Assembly (NCBI GenBank): GCA_046545575.1
Contig: JBKGZM010000053.1
Span: forward strand, 1-13,336
Origin: JAGXOF01 sp046545575
GTDB taxonomy: Bacteria > Chloroflexota > Dehalococcoidia > SZUA-161 > SpSt-899
Length of the DNA stretch: 13,336 nt
Direction: 5' to 3'
Part shown: positions 6,190 to 13,109 of the stretch, piece after piece
How the letters are laid out: every line of letters begins with the position of its first letter
How positions within the stretch are numbered: the stretch's first letter is position 1
The notes under the pieces: generated by a model
What the model saw: only the letters and a program-made list of their open reading frames with translations
Databases searched by the model: none
Told to the model about the DNA's origin: nothing
Position numbers and translations under genes: made by a program

Positions 6190-7848
6190 ATGATCAGGAA
6201 GAGAATCGCTGATGTTTTAGAAAGGGCTGCTTTACAGGCTCAGGAGGAAGGCCTCATACCGAAGGTCTCCTTGCCGGATGTTTTTATCGAGCGGCCGCAG
6301 AATCCCGACCACGGAGATTATGCCGCGACCATTGCCCTGAAGCTGGCCCGGGCTGCAAAGATGAATCCCCTGGAAATTGCCAACTCCATTGCGAAGTTCT
6401 TGCCGGACATCGAGGGAGTGGAGAGTTTTTCTGTCGTGAAGCCTGGATTCATCAATTTTGTCCTGAGCAGGGATTGGATGATTCAGCAGGTGGACGAGAT
6501 TATAAAGCAGGGAGAAGCCTATGGTGATTCCTCCCTCGGCGAGGGCACAAGTGTGCAGCTGGAGTTCGTGAGCGTCAATCCTACAGGTCCACTCCACGTA
6601 GGGCATGGCCGGGGGGCGGTGCTCGGCAGTACTCTGGCGAATGTGTTGAGCATATCGGGTTATAGCGCCGAGAGGGAATATTATGTCAACAATGCTGGAA
6701 GCCAGATGCGGAACTTCTACGCCTCTTTGTATGCACGGTATCGAGAGGTACTGGGGCTTCCTTCTGAAATGCCAGAAGATGGTTATTACGGCGATTACGT
6801 AATCGACCTTGCCCGTGAAATTATAAATGAAAGGGACGAGATCTTTATCGGGTTGCCTGATGAGGAGGCAATCGCGGAGATAGGGGGGATAGGGCTCAAG
6901 AAGGTGCTTTCCTCGATAAAAGAGGAGTTAGAGCAACTCGGGGTGGAATTCGATGTCTGGTTTAGTGAGCAAAGCCTGTATGATGCAGGTGTATTCAACA
7001 GGATTATGGAATTGATGCGGCAGAACGGGTATGTTGATGAGAGGGAGGGGGCGCAGTGGTTTGTCTCCACGGAATTGGGCGAAGACAAGGATAACGTGCT
7101 GATCCGGTCCGATGGCATGCCCACGTATTTTGCTGCCGACATCGCCTATCACTACAATAAGTTCTTGGAACGTGGATTCGATAGAGTAATCGACATTTGG
7201 GGCGCTGACCATCAGGGCCATGTATCGCGGATGAAGACCGCCGTCCGGGCGCTGGGCATCTCGCCGGAAAGGCTTCAGATATTGATATCCCAGATGGTGA
7301 GTCTGCGCCGCGGCGAGGAACTGCTCAAGGCGTCGAAACGCGCCGGGGATATCATCACATTGCGGGAACTCATGGATGAGGTAGGTACCGACGTTTGCCG
7401 TTTCTTCTTTCTCTCGCGCTCGGCCGATAGCCAGATGGATTTCGACCTGGAGCTGGCGAAGAAGGAGTCGATGGATAACCCGGTCTATTACGTGCAGTAC
7501 GGTCACGCGCGTATTGCTGGCATTCTGAGGCTTGCTCAGGAGAAGGGGTTTGATTACACACAGGGAGATGTCTCGCTTCTCACGGAGGAAGCTGAACTGG
7601 CCCTGATAAAGAAGCTGCTCCTGTTTCCGGAGATACTGGAAATGGTAGCAACCACACTGGAACCTCAGCACTTGCCCTATTATGCCCAGGACCTGGCGAC
7701 TACTTTTCACAATTTCTACGAGCGGTGCAGGGTTATCTCCGATGATACAGCGTTGACCCCTGCACGTCTCAAGCTCGTCGAGGCGACCCGTATTGTCATG
7801 GCCAAAACGTTGAATGTGATGGGGATGAGAGCCCCGGAGAGGATGTGA
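6190..7848 (+). CDS. argS: Arginyl-tRNA synthetase
   Basis: A 552-residue class I synthetase that charges tRNA-Arg with arginine in the cytoplasm. The N-terminal Add-1 domain (about 1-110) contains 'NPDHGDYAATIALKLA'. The catalytic core follows, with 'VSVNPTGPLHVGHGRG' (the HIGH box is H136-V-G-H139) and a KMSKS-equivalent K380-A-S-K-R384 followed by 'AGDIITL'. The C-terminal helical anticodon-binding DALR domain spans about 435-552 ('YYVQYGHARIAGIL'). The length is normal. Start ATG 6190 has AGGGAG (6171-6176) about 13 bases upstream, rather far, and the adjacent frame shows no better start. It lies 106 bases after recG, with a REP-like hairpin in the gap that may separate the two messages. 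Confidence 0.97.
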   Translation: MIRKRIADVLERAALQAQEEGLIPKVSLPDVFIERPQNPDHGDYAATIALKLARAAKMNPLEIANSIAKFLPDIEGVESFSVVKPGFINFVLSRDWMIQQVDEIIKQGEAYGDSSLGEGTSVQLEFVSVNPTGPLHVGHGRGAVLGSTLANVLSISGYSAEREYYVNNAGSQMRNFYASLYARYREVLGLPSEMPEDGYYGDYVIDLAREIINERDEIFIGLPDEEAIAEIGGIGLKKVLSSIKEELEQLGVEFDVWFSEQSLYDAGVFNRIMELMRQNGYVDEREGAQWFVSTELGEDKDNVLIRSDGMPTYFAADIAYHYNKFLERGFDRVIDIWGADHQGHVSRMKTAVRALGISPERLQILISQMVSLRRGEELLKASKRAGDIITLRELMDEVGTDVCRFFFLSRSADSQMDFDLELAKKESMDNPVYYVQYGHARIAGILRLAQEKGFDYTQGDVSLLTEEAELALIKKLLLFPEILEMVATTLEPQHLPYYAQDLATTFHNFYERCRVISDDTALTPARLKLVEATRIVMAKTLNVMGMRAPERM

Positions 7849-7860
7849 CGAGGGTAGAAA

Positions 7861-7918
7861 TGTAGGGCGGCATTTGATATGCCGCCAAGGAGGGCGGGGT
7901 ATGAAACCCTGCCCTACA
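7861..7918. repeat. REP-like cloverleaf repeat between argS and trpS
   Basis: A 58-base element with the same plan as the one before argS. Outer arms TGTAGGGC (7861-7868) and GCCCTACA (7911-7918) are perfect complements. Within are a perfect eight-pair hairpin (7866-7873 with 7879-7886) and a ten-pair hairpin with one G-T pair (7891-7900 with 7906-7915). The outer and inner stems share three to five bases. Sequence identity with the argS element is limited to the GTAGG ends, so they belong to related designs, not one family copy. Confidence 0.7.
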
Positions 7919-7947
7919 CTGGATTCCGGCTTTCGCCGGAATGACAG
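7919..7947. repeat. Widespread intergenic inverted repeat (PAKAGIQ-type)
   Basis: ATTCCGGC (7923-7930) and GCCGGAAT (7935-7942) form an eight-pair hairpin with loop TTTC, inside the flanks CTGG...GACAG. On the opposite strand it would encode 'VIPAKAGIQ', a peptide known from spurious annotations of a repeat found in many unrelated bacterial genomes. It directly abuts the preceding repeat and ends about 20 bases before the trpS Shine-Dalgarno. Confidence 0.75.
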
Positions 7948-7984
7948 CGGGCAAATTTTGAAATAGAGGGGAGATTCTGGAAAA

Positions 7985-8959
7985 ATGAAAGGACGTGTGT
8001 TTTCCGGTGCCAGGCCGACAGGTAAACAGCATATCGGCAATTACCTGGGAGCCATTCAGAACTATGTGAAACTCCAGGAAGAGTACGAGTGCATTTACTG
8101 CATCGTTGATATCCATGCCCTGACCACGATGGATGATGTCAGCAACATGCAGAGCAATATTCACGAGATGATGGTCGACTGGCTGGCTGCCGGACTCGAC
8201 CCGGAGAGAAGCGTCCTCTTTGTTCAATCCCATGTGTCGGAGGTTATGGAGCTTCATACCTTGCTCAGCATGGTAACCCCGCTGGGCTGGCTTCTCCGCG
8301 TTCCCACATTTAAGGAGAAGGCAAGGATGCAGCCCCAGAATGTGAATTATGGACTGGTGGGCTACCCGGTCCTCATGACCGCGGACATTGTGCTCTACAA
8401 GGCGGATACCGTCCCCGTGGGAGAGGACCAGTTGCCCCATCTGGAACTGGCCCGTGAGATCGTGCGGCGCTTCAACTACATGTTCAGCCCGGTTTTCCCC
8501 GAACCACAGGCCAAGCTTACCTCTTCGCCGCTGATTCTGGGACTGGACGGGTCTAACAAGATGAGCAAGAGCCTGGATAACCAGGTGGATATGGCCGCAA
8601 ACCCTGAGGAGACGGAAAAGCGCTTGAAGGCCGCATATACTGACCCCCAGCGCCGCTATAAGAAAGACCCCGGCCGTCCCGAGATGTGTAACATCTACAA
8701 GCTTCATGGATTCTTTGATCCCGAGAACATGGCGGATATAGCGGAGCGGTGCCGTTCGGCGACTATTGGCTGTGTGGAGTGCAAGAAGCTGCTGGCTCAA
8801 GCTATCAATACTAACCTGCAACCTTTCCGCGATAAACGGGCGGAGATCGCTGCCAGGCCGGACTATGTAAAAGAAGTCCTCGATGACGGGGCAAGGCGAG
8901 CCAGGATCATGGCAGGGGAGACGCTCGGGGAAGTCAAGGAAGCTATGCATCTCTTGTAG
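7985..8959 (+). CDS. trpS: Tryptophanyl-tRNA synthetase
   Basis: A 324-residue class I synthetase, the common bacterial length, that charges tRNA-Trp. The N-terminus 'SGARPTGKQHIGNYLGAI' holds the HIGH-box equivalent H16-I-G-N19. 'VDIHALTT' lies in the Rossmann fold. The KMSKS loop is exact at K192-M-S-K-S196, preceded by 'LGLDGSN'. The C-terminal helical part binds the anticodon. Start ATG 7985 is supported by GAGGGGAG (7966-7973), eleven bases upstream. It follows argS by 136 bases filled with two repeats. No promoter of its own is clear in that gap, so it may be read from argS. No tryptophan-rich leader peptide or T-box is visible. Confidence 0.97.
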   Translation: MKGRVFSGARPTGKQHIGNYLGAIQNYVKLQEEYECIYCIVDIHALTTMDDVSNMQSNIHEMMVDWLAAGLDPERSVLFVQSHVSEVMELHTLLSMVTPLGWLLRVPTFKEKARMQPQNVNYGLVGYPVLMTADIVLYKADTVPVGEDQLPHLELAREIVRRFNYMFSPVFPEPQAKLTSSPLILGLDGSNKMSKSLDNQVDMAANPEETEKRLKAAYTDPQRRYKKDPGRPEMCNIYKLHGFFDPENMADIAERCRSATIGCVECKKLLAQAINTNLQPFRDKRAEIAARPDYVKEVLDDGARRARIMAGETLGEVKEAMHLL

Positions 8960-8976
8960 GTGGCCTCCTTTATTTT

Positions 8977-8985
8977 TGGTATAAT
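8977..8985 (+). promoter_or_regulatory. Extended -10 promoter of the second mntA-hepT pair
   Basis: TGGTATAAT is an exact extended -10 element (TGn plus TATAAT at 8980-8985). No good -35 lies at the right distance, which is usual for extended -10 promoters. Transcription would start near 8992, about 70 bases before the preferred mntA start. A short AT-rich symmetry (CTTTATT/AATAAAG) overlaps it. Confidence 0.55.
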
Positions 8986-8993
8986 AAAGAGCA

Positions 8994-9007
8994 CTGATTT
9001 AAATCAG
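8994..9007. promoter_or_regulatory. Perfect 14-bp palindrome at the mntA-hepT start site, candidate operator
   Basis: CTGATTTAAATCAG is a perfect palindrome lying 9-22 bases after the -10 element, exactly over the expected start of transcription. GCA and TGC flank it almost symmetrically. This is where a repressor would block RNA polymerase; toxin-antitoxin units often regulate themselves this way. The palindrome is seen directly; the repressor is unknown. Confidence 0.5.
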
Positions 9008-9062
9008 ATGCCAGAGGAGCTGGTGGCAATTAATCCCGATGAAGTTTTTGAGGCTGTGGAAA

Positions 9063-9443
9063 ATGCAAGAGTACGCAATTATCAACAAGGCCAGAGAAGA
9101 TCCTGAAATAGTGGCTGTCATTCTCTTTGGCAGTCAAGCTCGAGGTGAGTCCAGCCCTACCTCGGATGTGGATGTATGCCTTGTACTCCGCCCTGGGAGC
9201 TACACTCCATCAAGTTTACTCGAGAAAAGGCTGACCTATCTCAAGGAAGGAGAAGCAGACGTGCACATCTTCTCGCAGTTGCCTCTGTATATCCGCCACA
9301 GGGTTTTGAAAGAGGGTAAGATACTCCTCTGCCGGGATGAGGAGCTTTTATACGAAATAGCCTTCAGGACGGCACAGGCATTTGAGGATTACAAATACAC
9401 TTACTATGGATATCTGGAGGAAGTTGCTCGTGATGGATTGTGA
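9063..9443 (+). CDS. mntA: MntA-like minimal nucleotidyltransferase antitoxin, second type VII pair
   Basis: A 126-residue nucleotidyltransferase with 'ILFGSQARGESSPTSDVDV': G23-S24, ten residues, D35-x-D37, the complete GS-x10-DxD catalytic motif. A later acidic residue in 'EADVHIF' (near 71-75) fits the third metal ligand. Its predicted role is to AMP-modify and silence the HEPN partner encoded next. Start ATG 9063 was preferred because GAGG lies ten bases upstream; ATG 9039, in the same frame, would add eight residues and has only a distant GAGGAG. It overlaps the partner gene by 11 bases. The GSQARG form and length differ from the first MNT protein (GSVLRE, 100 residues), so the two belong to separate subfamilies. 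The call is firm at family level. Confidence 0.85.
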   Translation: MQEYAIINKAREDPEIVAVILFGSQARGESSPTSDVDVCLVLRPGSYTPSSLLEKRLTYLKEGEADVHIFSQLPLYIRHRVLKEGKILLCRDEELLYEIAFRTAQAFEDYKYTYYGYLEEVARDGL

Positions 9444-9858
9444 AAGGCTCCTTGTCAAGATCGATCAACTTGAAGGATATATTAAAGAACTTCGCCAGAT
9501 TGTGCCCGAGGACTTTGAGGGCTATCAGCAGATTGAGAAGAGGAGATCCTGCGAGCGATTGCTCCAGGTATCTATAGAGGCTGTCATAGACATATGTCGC
9601 CTCCTGGTAACAGGACTCCGTTTAGGGCTGCCTTCTGAAGAAGATGAGGTTTTTGAGAAATTGAAAGAAGCTGCCATTCTATCTCCGCAAACCCTGGAAG
9701 TTGTAAGGGAGATGAAGGCGTTCAGGAATATCATTGTTCATGAATATACGCGTATAGACGACAGGATCGTTTATCAGATGGCAAAGACAAGACTGGATGA
9801 TTTCCGCGCGTTTGAGGATGAAGTTCTTTCTTACCTGAGTAAGGAGGATTCATCCTAA
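9433..9858 (+). CDS. hepT: HepT-like HEPN ribonuclease toxin, second type VII pair
   Basis: A 141-residue helical HEPN protein with R98-x4-H103-x-Y105 (RNIIVHEY), the HepT active site including the tyrosine targeted by MntA. The first half (1-60) contains charged amphipathic helices ('DQLEGYIKELRQIV', 'RRSCERLLQVSIEAVIDICRLL'). GGAGG (9416-9420) supports ATG 9433 or the adjacent GTG 9430; the frame upstream of these, back to TTG 9382, only overlaps mntA. Its stop codon overlaps that of the convergent hydrolase gene in the four bases CTAA (9855-9858). It is longer than the first HepT and shares little beyond the motif. Toxic RNase activity is inferred from the family. Confidence 0.85.
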   Translation: MDCERLLVKIDQLEGYIKELRQIVPEDFEGYQQIEKRRSCERLLQVSIEAVIDICRLLVTGLRLGLPSEEDEVFEKLKEAAILSPQTLEVVREMKAFRNIIVHEYTRIDDRIVYQMAKTRLDDFRAFEDEVLSYLSKEDSS

Positions 9859-10619
9859 GACAAACTGTTCACCCTCTTCAGCCAGTCGAGTGCCTTGTCC
9901 ATGGCTTCTTCGTTGATTCGCAGTCTGTGTTCCCCGTCCGGGATCATCGCTAGTTCCTTGGGTTGCCCTGCCTTCTCGAAGAGCATACGAGCGTGGGAAG
10001 GGTCTATCAATTCGTCCTTCTCTCCGTGGATTATCAGGAGCGGTCGAGGAGCTACATTCTGGATGAAGTTTATCGGGCTCACATGGAGAAAATGGCTGAC
10101 CCATTCCTCGATTGAGGGTGGGAAGTCGTCATCCTTTATCGAACCTACATCGCGGCACTGTTTCAGGAATTCGTTTACGCCCTCCTCGGTGGTGAATCGG
10201 GAGAACTCAGCCGGCGCGGCACAGGTTACGAGAGCTGATATGCGTTTATCCTGTGCGGCGACGTATGCTGCTGTCGCCGCCCCGCCGCTGAATCCCATGA
10301 GCGAAAAGCGTGAGGTGTCGATTCCCTCAAGGGAGGTAAGGTGAGTGATTACCGCTTCCAGGTCGCGGGTCCAGCCGAGCAGGTCGAGGTTGCCTTCGCT
10401 TTCCCCTGCGCCGCGGAAGTTGAAGATGCAGGTAATGAATCCTTCCGCAGAGAATCTTTCGGCGAGGAGAGCATAGCCCCGGTCGGAGGGGTCAGGAGGG
10501 GCGGCGGGGATACCGTGACAGATGCAAAGGGCAGGATTTATACTCTCTGTATTCGGCGGGTAGTATACTTCGCCGACGATGGCCAAGCCATCTACTTTAA
10601 GAGAGAACTTCTGAGCCAA
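9855..10619 (-). CDS. Alpha/beta hydrolase (serine hydrolase, S33/Hydrolase_4-like)
   Basis: A 254-residue alpha/beta-hydrolase-fold protein without signal peptide, so cytoplasmic. The triad is visible: nucleophile S111 in 'MGFSGG', acid D202 in 'HGEKDELIDP' and base H231 in 'DGEHRL'. 'HGIPAAP' (from H35) supplies the oxyanion hole, and 'FNFRGAGESEG' is typical of esterase/acyl-peptidase relatives. The substrate cannot be read from the sequence. Start: TTG 10619 is chosen because the full anti-Shine-Dalgarno match AGGAGGTGA (10632-10624) sits just upstream and a good promoter lies immediately before that. The same open frame reaches 10766, but its extra 49 codons would cover the promoter. It is convergent with hepT and divergent from the exchanger gene. 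Confidence 0.85.
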   Translation of the reverse strand: MAQKFSLKVDGLAIVGEVYYPPNTESINPALCICHGIPAAPPDPSDRGYALLAERFSAEGFITCIFNFRGAGESEGNLDLLGWTRDLEAVITHLTSLEGIDTSRFSLMGFSGGAATAAYVAAQDKRISALVTCAAPAEFSRFTTEEGVNEFLKQCRDVGSIKDDDFPPSIEEWVSHFLHVSPINFIQNVAPRPLLIIHGEKDELIDPSHARMLFEKAGQPKELAMIPDGEHRLRINEEAMDKALDWLKRVNSLS

Positions 10620-10640
10620 GTCTTCACCTCCTCCAACGTG

Positions 10641-10669
10641 ATTGTAGCGTACCCTGGGTAAAATGTCGA
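10641..10669 (-). promoter_or_regulatory. Promoter of the alpha/beta hydrolase gene
   Basis: Minus strand: TCGACA (10669-10664, five of six -35 bases), a 17-base spacer and TACAAT (10646-10641, five of six -10 bases). Transcription from about 10634 gives a leader of some 15 bases that just contains the Shine-Dalgarno. This supports the TTG start at 10619. Confidence 0.6.
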
Positions 10670-10704
10670 CCTTCAAATATCTTTCGCCTGTTTGCTTTTT
10701 GTGG

Positions 10705-10734
10705 TTGGCGAGCCGTATATTCCTGTGATATATT
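10705..10734 (+). promoter_or_regulatory. Putative promoter of the cation exchanger gene
   Basis: TTGGCG (10705-10710, four of six), an 18-base spacer and TATATT (10729-10734, five of six). The transcript would begin near 10741, leaving about 47 bases before GTG 10788. It is divergent from the hydrolase promoter, with 35 bases between them. Confidence 0.4.
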
Positions 10735-10744
10735 CTAATAGAAT
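10732..10744. promoter_or_regulatory. 13-base dyad overlapping the exchanger -10
   Basis: ATTCTA (10732-10737) and TAGAAT (10739-10744) are perfect complements about one central A. The dyad covers the end of the -10 and the likely transcription start. It is short and AT-rich, so chance is a real possibility. Confidence 0.25.
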
Positions 10745-10787
10745 TGGGAACCTTTGGATAAAGCATTTACAGGGACTGGCATAATAC

Positions 10788-11789
10788 GTGATACTGGTCT
10801 GGGTTAAGTTCGTAGTCTGTGCCGCGATAGTGGTGGTCGCCGGGATCAAGCTTTCCAAGTATGGCGATGCCATTGCCGAGAAGACGAGTTTGACAGGTGC
10901 CTGGGTAGGACTTCTTCTTCTGGCAGGCATTACCTCTATGCCAGAGCTGATCACGGGAGTTAGCTCTGTAGCCCTTGTTGGTCTTCCCGACCAGGCTGTT
11001 GGTGTGGTGCTGGGGAGCAATCTGTTCAACCTTTTGATCATCGCGGTTCTGGACGTTCTACACCGGCCTGGTCCCCTGCTGGCAGCAGTAAGCCGTCGAC
11101 AGCTTCTCTCGGCGGGGCTGTGTGCATTTATTATAGCCATTGCCGGAGCGGGGATTTTCGTGGGGAGTGAGGTTGCTGATGTATGCATAGGTTGGTTTGG
11201 TGTCTCCAGCCTGCTTCTTATTATTTCCTATCTGGTCAGCTTGAGGTTGATATTCCGCTATGAGCAAGGATTGGTTGTGACTTTGCCAGCGGAAGCGGCG
11301 GATGAAAAATACTCGCACATCTCTCTGAATAAGACATACCGGAATTTCGCTATAGCGGCATTGTGTATCGTCGGGGCAGGGATATGGCTCTCGTATATAG
11401 GTGATGAGATTGCGGCGGTTACAGGGTGGGGGCCCGGATTTGTGGGAAGCTTCTTCCTGGCCATTATCAGCTCATTGCCGGAGTTAACGATTTGCACTGC
11501 TGCTCTCAGGCTAGGAGCAGAGGACATGGCAGTAGCCGACATACTGGGAAGCAATATGTTCAATGCAGCCATGATTATAGCTGCCTCTGATCTTTTCTAC
11601 TGGGATGGGTCAATTCTCGGGTCGGCATCGCTAAGTCTGGCTTTTGTGGCGGCGATACTGGTTGTAATGACGGGTGTGTTGATGCTCGGAATTGCTCTCC
11701 CGCAAAGGCGGAAGGCTTTTCGAGTGATAAGCTGGGAAGCCCTCGTTATGATAGGTCTATATTTTACCGGAGCTTATATCCTTTATTGA
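10788..11789 (+). CDS. Sodium/calcium (cation) exchanger family membrane protein, CaCA superfamily
   Basis: A 333-residue integral inner-membrane protein with about ten hydrophobic segments in two inverted halves. Each half carries the alpha-repeat: first 'GITSMPELITG' with E53 plus 'VVLGSNLFN' (74-81), second 'SSLPEL' (228-233, E232) plus 'DILGSNMFNA'. The Glu and Asn/Ser residues of these repeats bind the transported cation. A hydrophilic loop near 155-185 ('LPAEAADEKYSHISLNKTYR') separates the halves. It would exchange Ca2+ or another cation for Na+ or H+; which ions cannot be read from sequence. Start GTG 10788 begins directly with the first membrane helix and has AGGGA about 12 bases upstream. 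It ends at 11789, with the HIT gene's Shine-Dalgarno overlapping its stop. Normal length for bacterial members. Confidence 0.9.
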   Translation: MILVWVKFVVCAAIVVVAGIKLSKYGDAIAEKTSLTGAWVGLLLLAGITSMPELITGVSSVALVGLPDQAVGVVLGSNLFNLLIIAVLDVLHRPGPLLAAVSRRQLLSAGLCAFIIAIAGAGIFVGSEVADVCIGWFGVSSLLLIISYLVSLRLIFRYEQGLVVTLPAEAADEKYSHISLNKTYRNFAIAALCIVGAGIWLSYIGDEIAAVTGWGPGFVGSFFLAIISSLPELTICTAALRLGAEDMAVADILGSNMFNAAMIIAASDLFYWDGSILGSASLSLAFVAAILVVMTGVLMLGIALPQRRKAFRVISWEALVMIGLYFTGAYILY

Positions 11790-11800
11790 GGAGGGAGATA

Positions 11801-12277
11801 ATGGAGTACATTTGGGCACCCTGGCGAATGCAATATATTCTGGGGAAAAAGGAAGAGGGATGTATCTTCTGCAAGAAATCGGCGGAAGACAGAGACAAAG
11901 AGAACTACATTCTCTACAGAGGAGAGAAGAACTTCATCATACTCAATGCCTACCCTTATAACCCCGGGCATTTGATGATAGCTCCGTACCGGCATGTTGC
12001 CAGTGTGGAGATGCTCGAAGATGATGAGTTAACCGATCACTCGCGGCTGGTGAGTCGCTGTGTCGCTGTGCTGAGAAAAGTGATGGGTCCCGATGGATTA
12101 AATACAGGCATGAATTTGGGTAAGGTGGCGGGGGCGGGGATTGAGGACCATGTTCACACTCATGTGGTGCCACGGTGGGGAGGCGACACCAATTTCATGC
12201 CTGTGATAGGCGATACGAGGGTGCTCCCTGAAGCCCTGGATCAGACCTATGAGAAGCTGGTTGGAGAGTTCAGTTAG
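11801..12277 (+). CDS. HIT family protein, Ap4A phosphorylase/hydrolase-like
   Basis: A 158-residue histidine-triad protein. The active site H117-V-H119-T-H121-V-V, with H119 predicted as the nucleophile that forms a nucleotidyl intermediate, is followed by 'PRWGGDTNFMPVI'. The N-terminal 'WAPWRMQYI' and C21-x2-C24 ('GCIFC') are hallmarks of the APA2/Ap4A-phosphorylase-like branch; the cysteines probably bind zinc with a later His. 'NPGHLMIAPYRHV' lies in the central fold. Likely role: breakdown of dinucleoside polyphosphates or related adenylated nucleotides. ATG 11801 has AGGAGGG (11789-11795) upstream; a frame from TTG 11786 is rejected because it reads the Shine-Dalgarno as codons. It is 11 bases after the exchanger gene, so probably one operon, and its 3' end overlaps dapF by 8 bases tail to tail. 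Confidence 0.9.
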   Translation: MEYIWAPWRMQYILGKKEEGCIFCKKSAEDRDKENYILYRGEKNFIILNAYPYNPGHLMIAPYRHVASVEMLEDDELTDHSRLVSRCVAVLRKVMGPDGLNTGMNLGKVAGAGIEDHVHTHVVPRWGGDTNFMPVIGDTRVLPEALDQTYEKLVGEFS

Positions 12278-13100
12278 TCTTTCTATCCCATTTACCATCG
12301 AAAATTATCTCGGCGGGACCGCTCAGCCAGACTTCTTCCTTTCCATCCCATTCCACCACCAGTGTCCCACCGGGCAACTCCACCTCAGTCCTGTCCCCGA
12401 CGACTTCCTGAAGCCGGGCGGCAACGGCGATCGCACAGGCCCCGGTTCCACATGAGAGAGTTTCGCCTGCCCCCCTCTCCCACACCCTCGCCTTCAGTTT
12501 GCCTTTTCCCACCACGTTTACGACTTCGAAATTCGTCCTGTTGGGGAAAATCGGGTGGTACTCAATATGAGGGCCGACCCCGGTCAGAGGGAAGCTATCC
12601 ACTGGCCTATCAATGAAAGCGACGGCGTGAGGGTTCCCCATCGACACAAAGCTGGCCTCTATTTCACTGTCGCTCAACTCTATTGAATAATTGAGAATAG
12701 GATATGTCTCTGATTTGACTTCCACTGGTATATCCTGCGGCGCAAGCAGCGGACTACCCATTGCCACCCGTACGAATCCTGAGTTGTACTGTGCCTCTCT
12801 TATCCCTGCCATAGTTTCGATTTTCAACGCCTTCTCTCCGGTTAGTCTTTTATCCACTGCGTATCGAACGAAACATCGCAGCCCGTTGCCACAGGCTTCG
12901 GCCTCTGAACCGTCGGGATTGAGCATACGCATGCGGAAGTGGGCTTTGTCCGAGGGTAGGACCAGTATCAGTCCGTCGGCCCCGACTCCGAAGCGGCGCC
13001 TGCACATGGCATGGGCCAGCGCCGGCCAGTCCTGCTCTATCTTATGAGCGTCCACGACTATGAAATCGTTTCCCGTGGCCTGCATCTTTGTGAATTTCAT
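12270..13100 (-). CDS. dapF: Diaminopimelate epimerase
   Basis: A 276-residue cytoplasmic enzyme converting LL- to meso-diaminopimelate, the precursor of lysine and of meso-DAP peptidoglycan. It is cofactor-independent and uses two cysteines: C70 in 'DGSEAEACGNGLR' and C217 in 'GETLSCGTGACA'. The start 'MKFTKMQATGNDF' aligns with the usual DapF N-terminus (GNDF at 10-13), so ATG 13100 is preferred over Met6. 'RRFGVGADGL' (36-44) and 'NPHAVAF' are further conserved segments. Length matches the family. No Shine-Dalgarno precedes the start, and a TATAAT lies only nine bases upstream, indicating a leaderless message. No other lysine-pathway gene is in the window. Confidence 0.97.
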   Translation of the reverse strand: MKFTKMQATGNDFIVVDAHKIEQDWPALAHAMCRRRFGVGADGLILVLPSDKAHFRMRMLNPDGSEAEACGNGLRCFVRYAVDKRLTGEKALKIETMAGIREAQYNSGFVRVAMGSPLLAPQDIPVEVKSETYPILNYSIELSDSEIEASFVSMGNPHAVAFIDRPVDSFPLTGVGPHIEYHPIFPNRTNFEVVNVVGKGKLKARVWERGAGETLSCGTGACAIAVAARLQEVVGDRTEVELPGGTLVVEWDGKEEVWLSGPAEIIFDGKWDRKTN

Positions 13101-13109
13101 TCTGTGTGA

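Noticed and set aside
6084..7984. CRISPR array
   Set aside because: The repeated palindromes differ from one another and are not spaced as repeat-spacer units; no cas gene is present.
6928..8040. Leftward 370-codon open frame opposite argS
   Set aside because: Antisense to a clear argS and through the repeats; its product has no family features.
7796..8950. Leftward 384-codon open frame opposite trpS
   Set aside because: It runs antisense to trpS, which has full catalytic motifs, and includes the 'PAKAGIQ' peptide of an intergenic repeat. No domain is recognisable.
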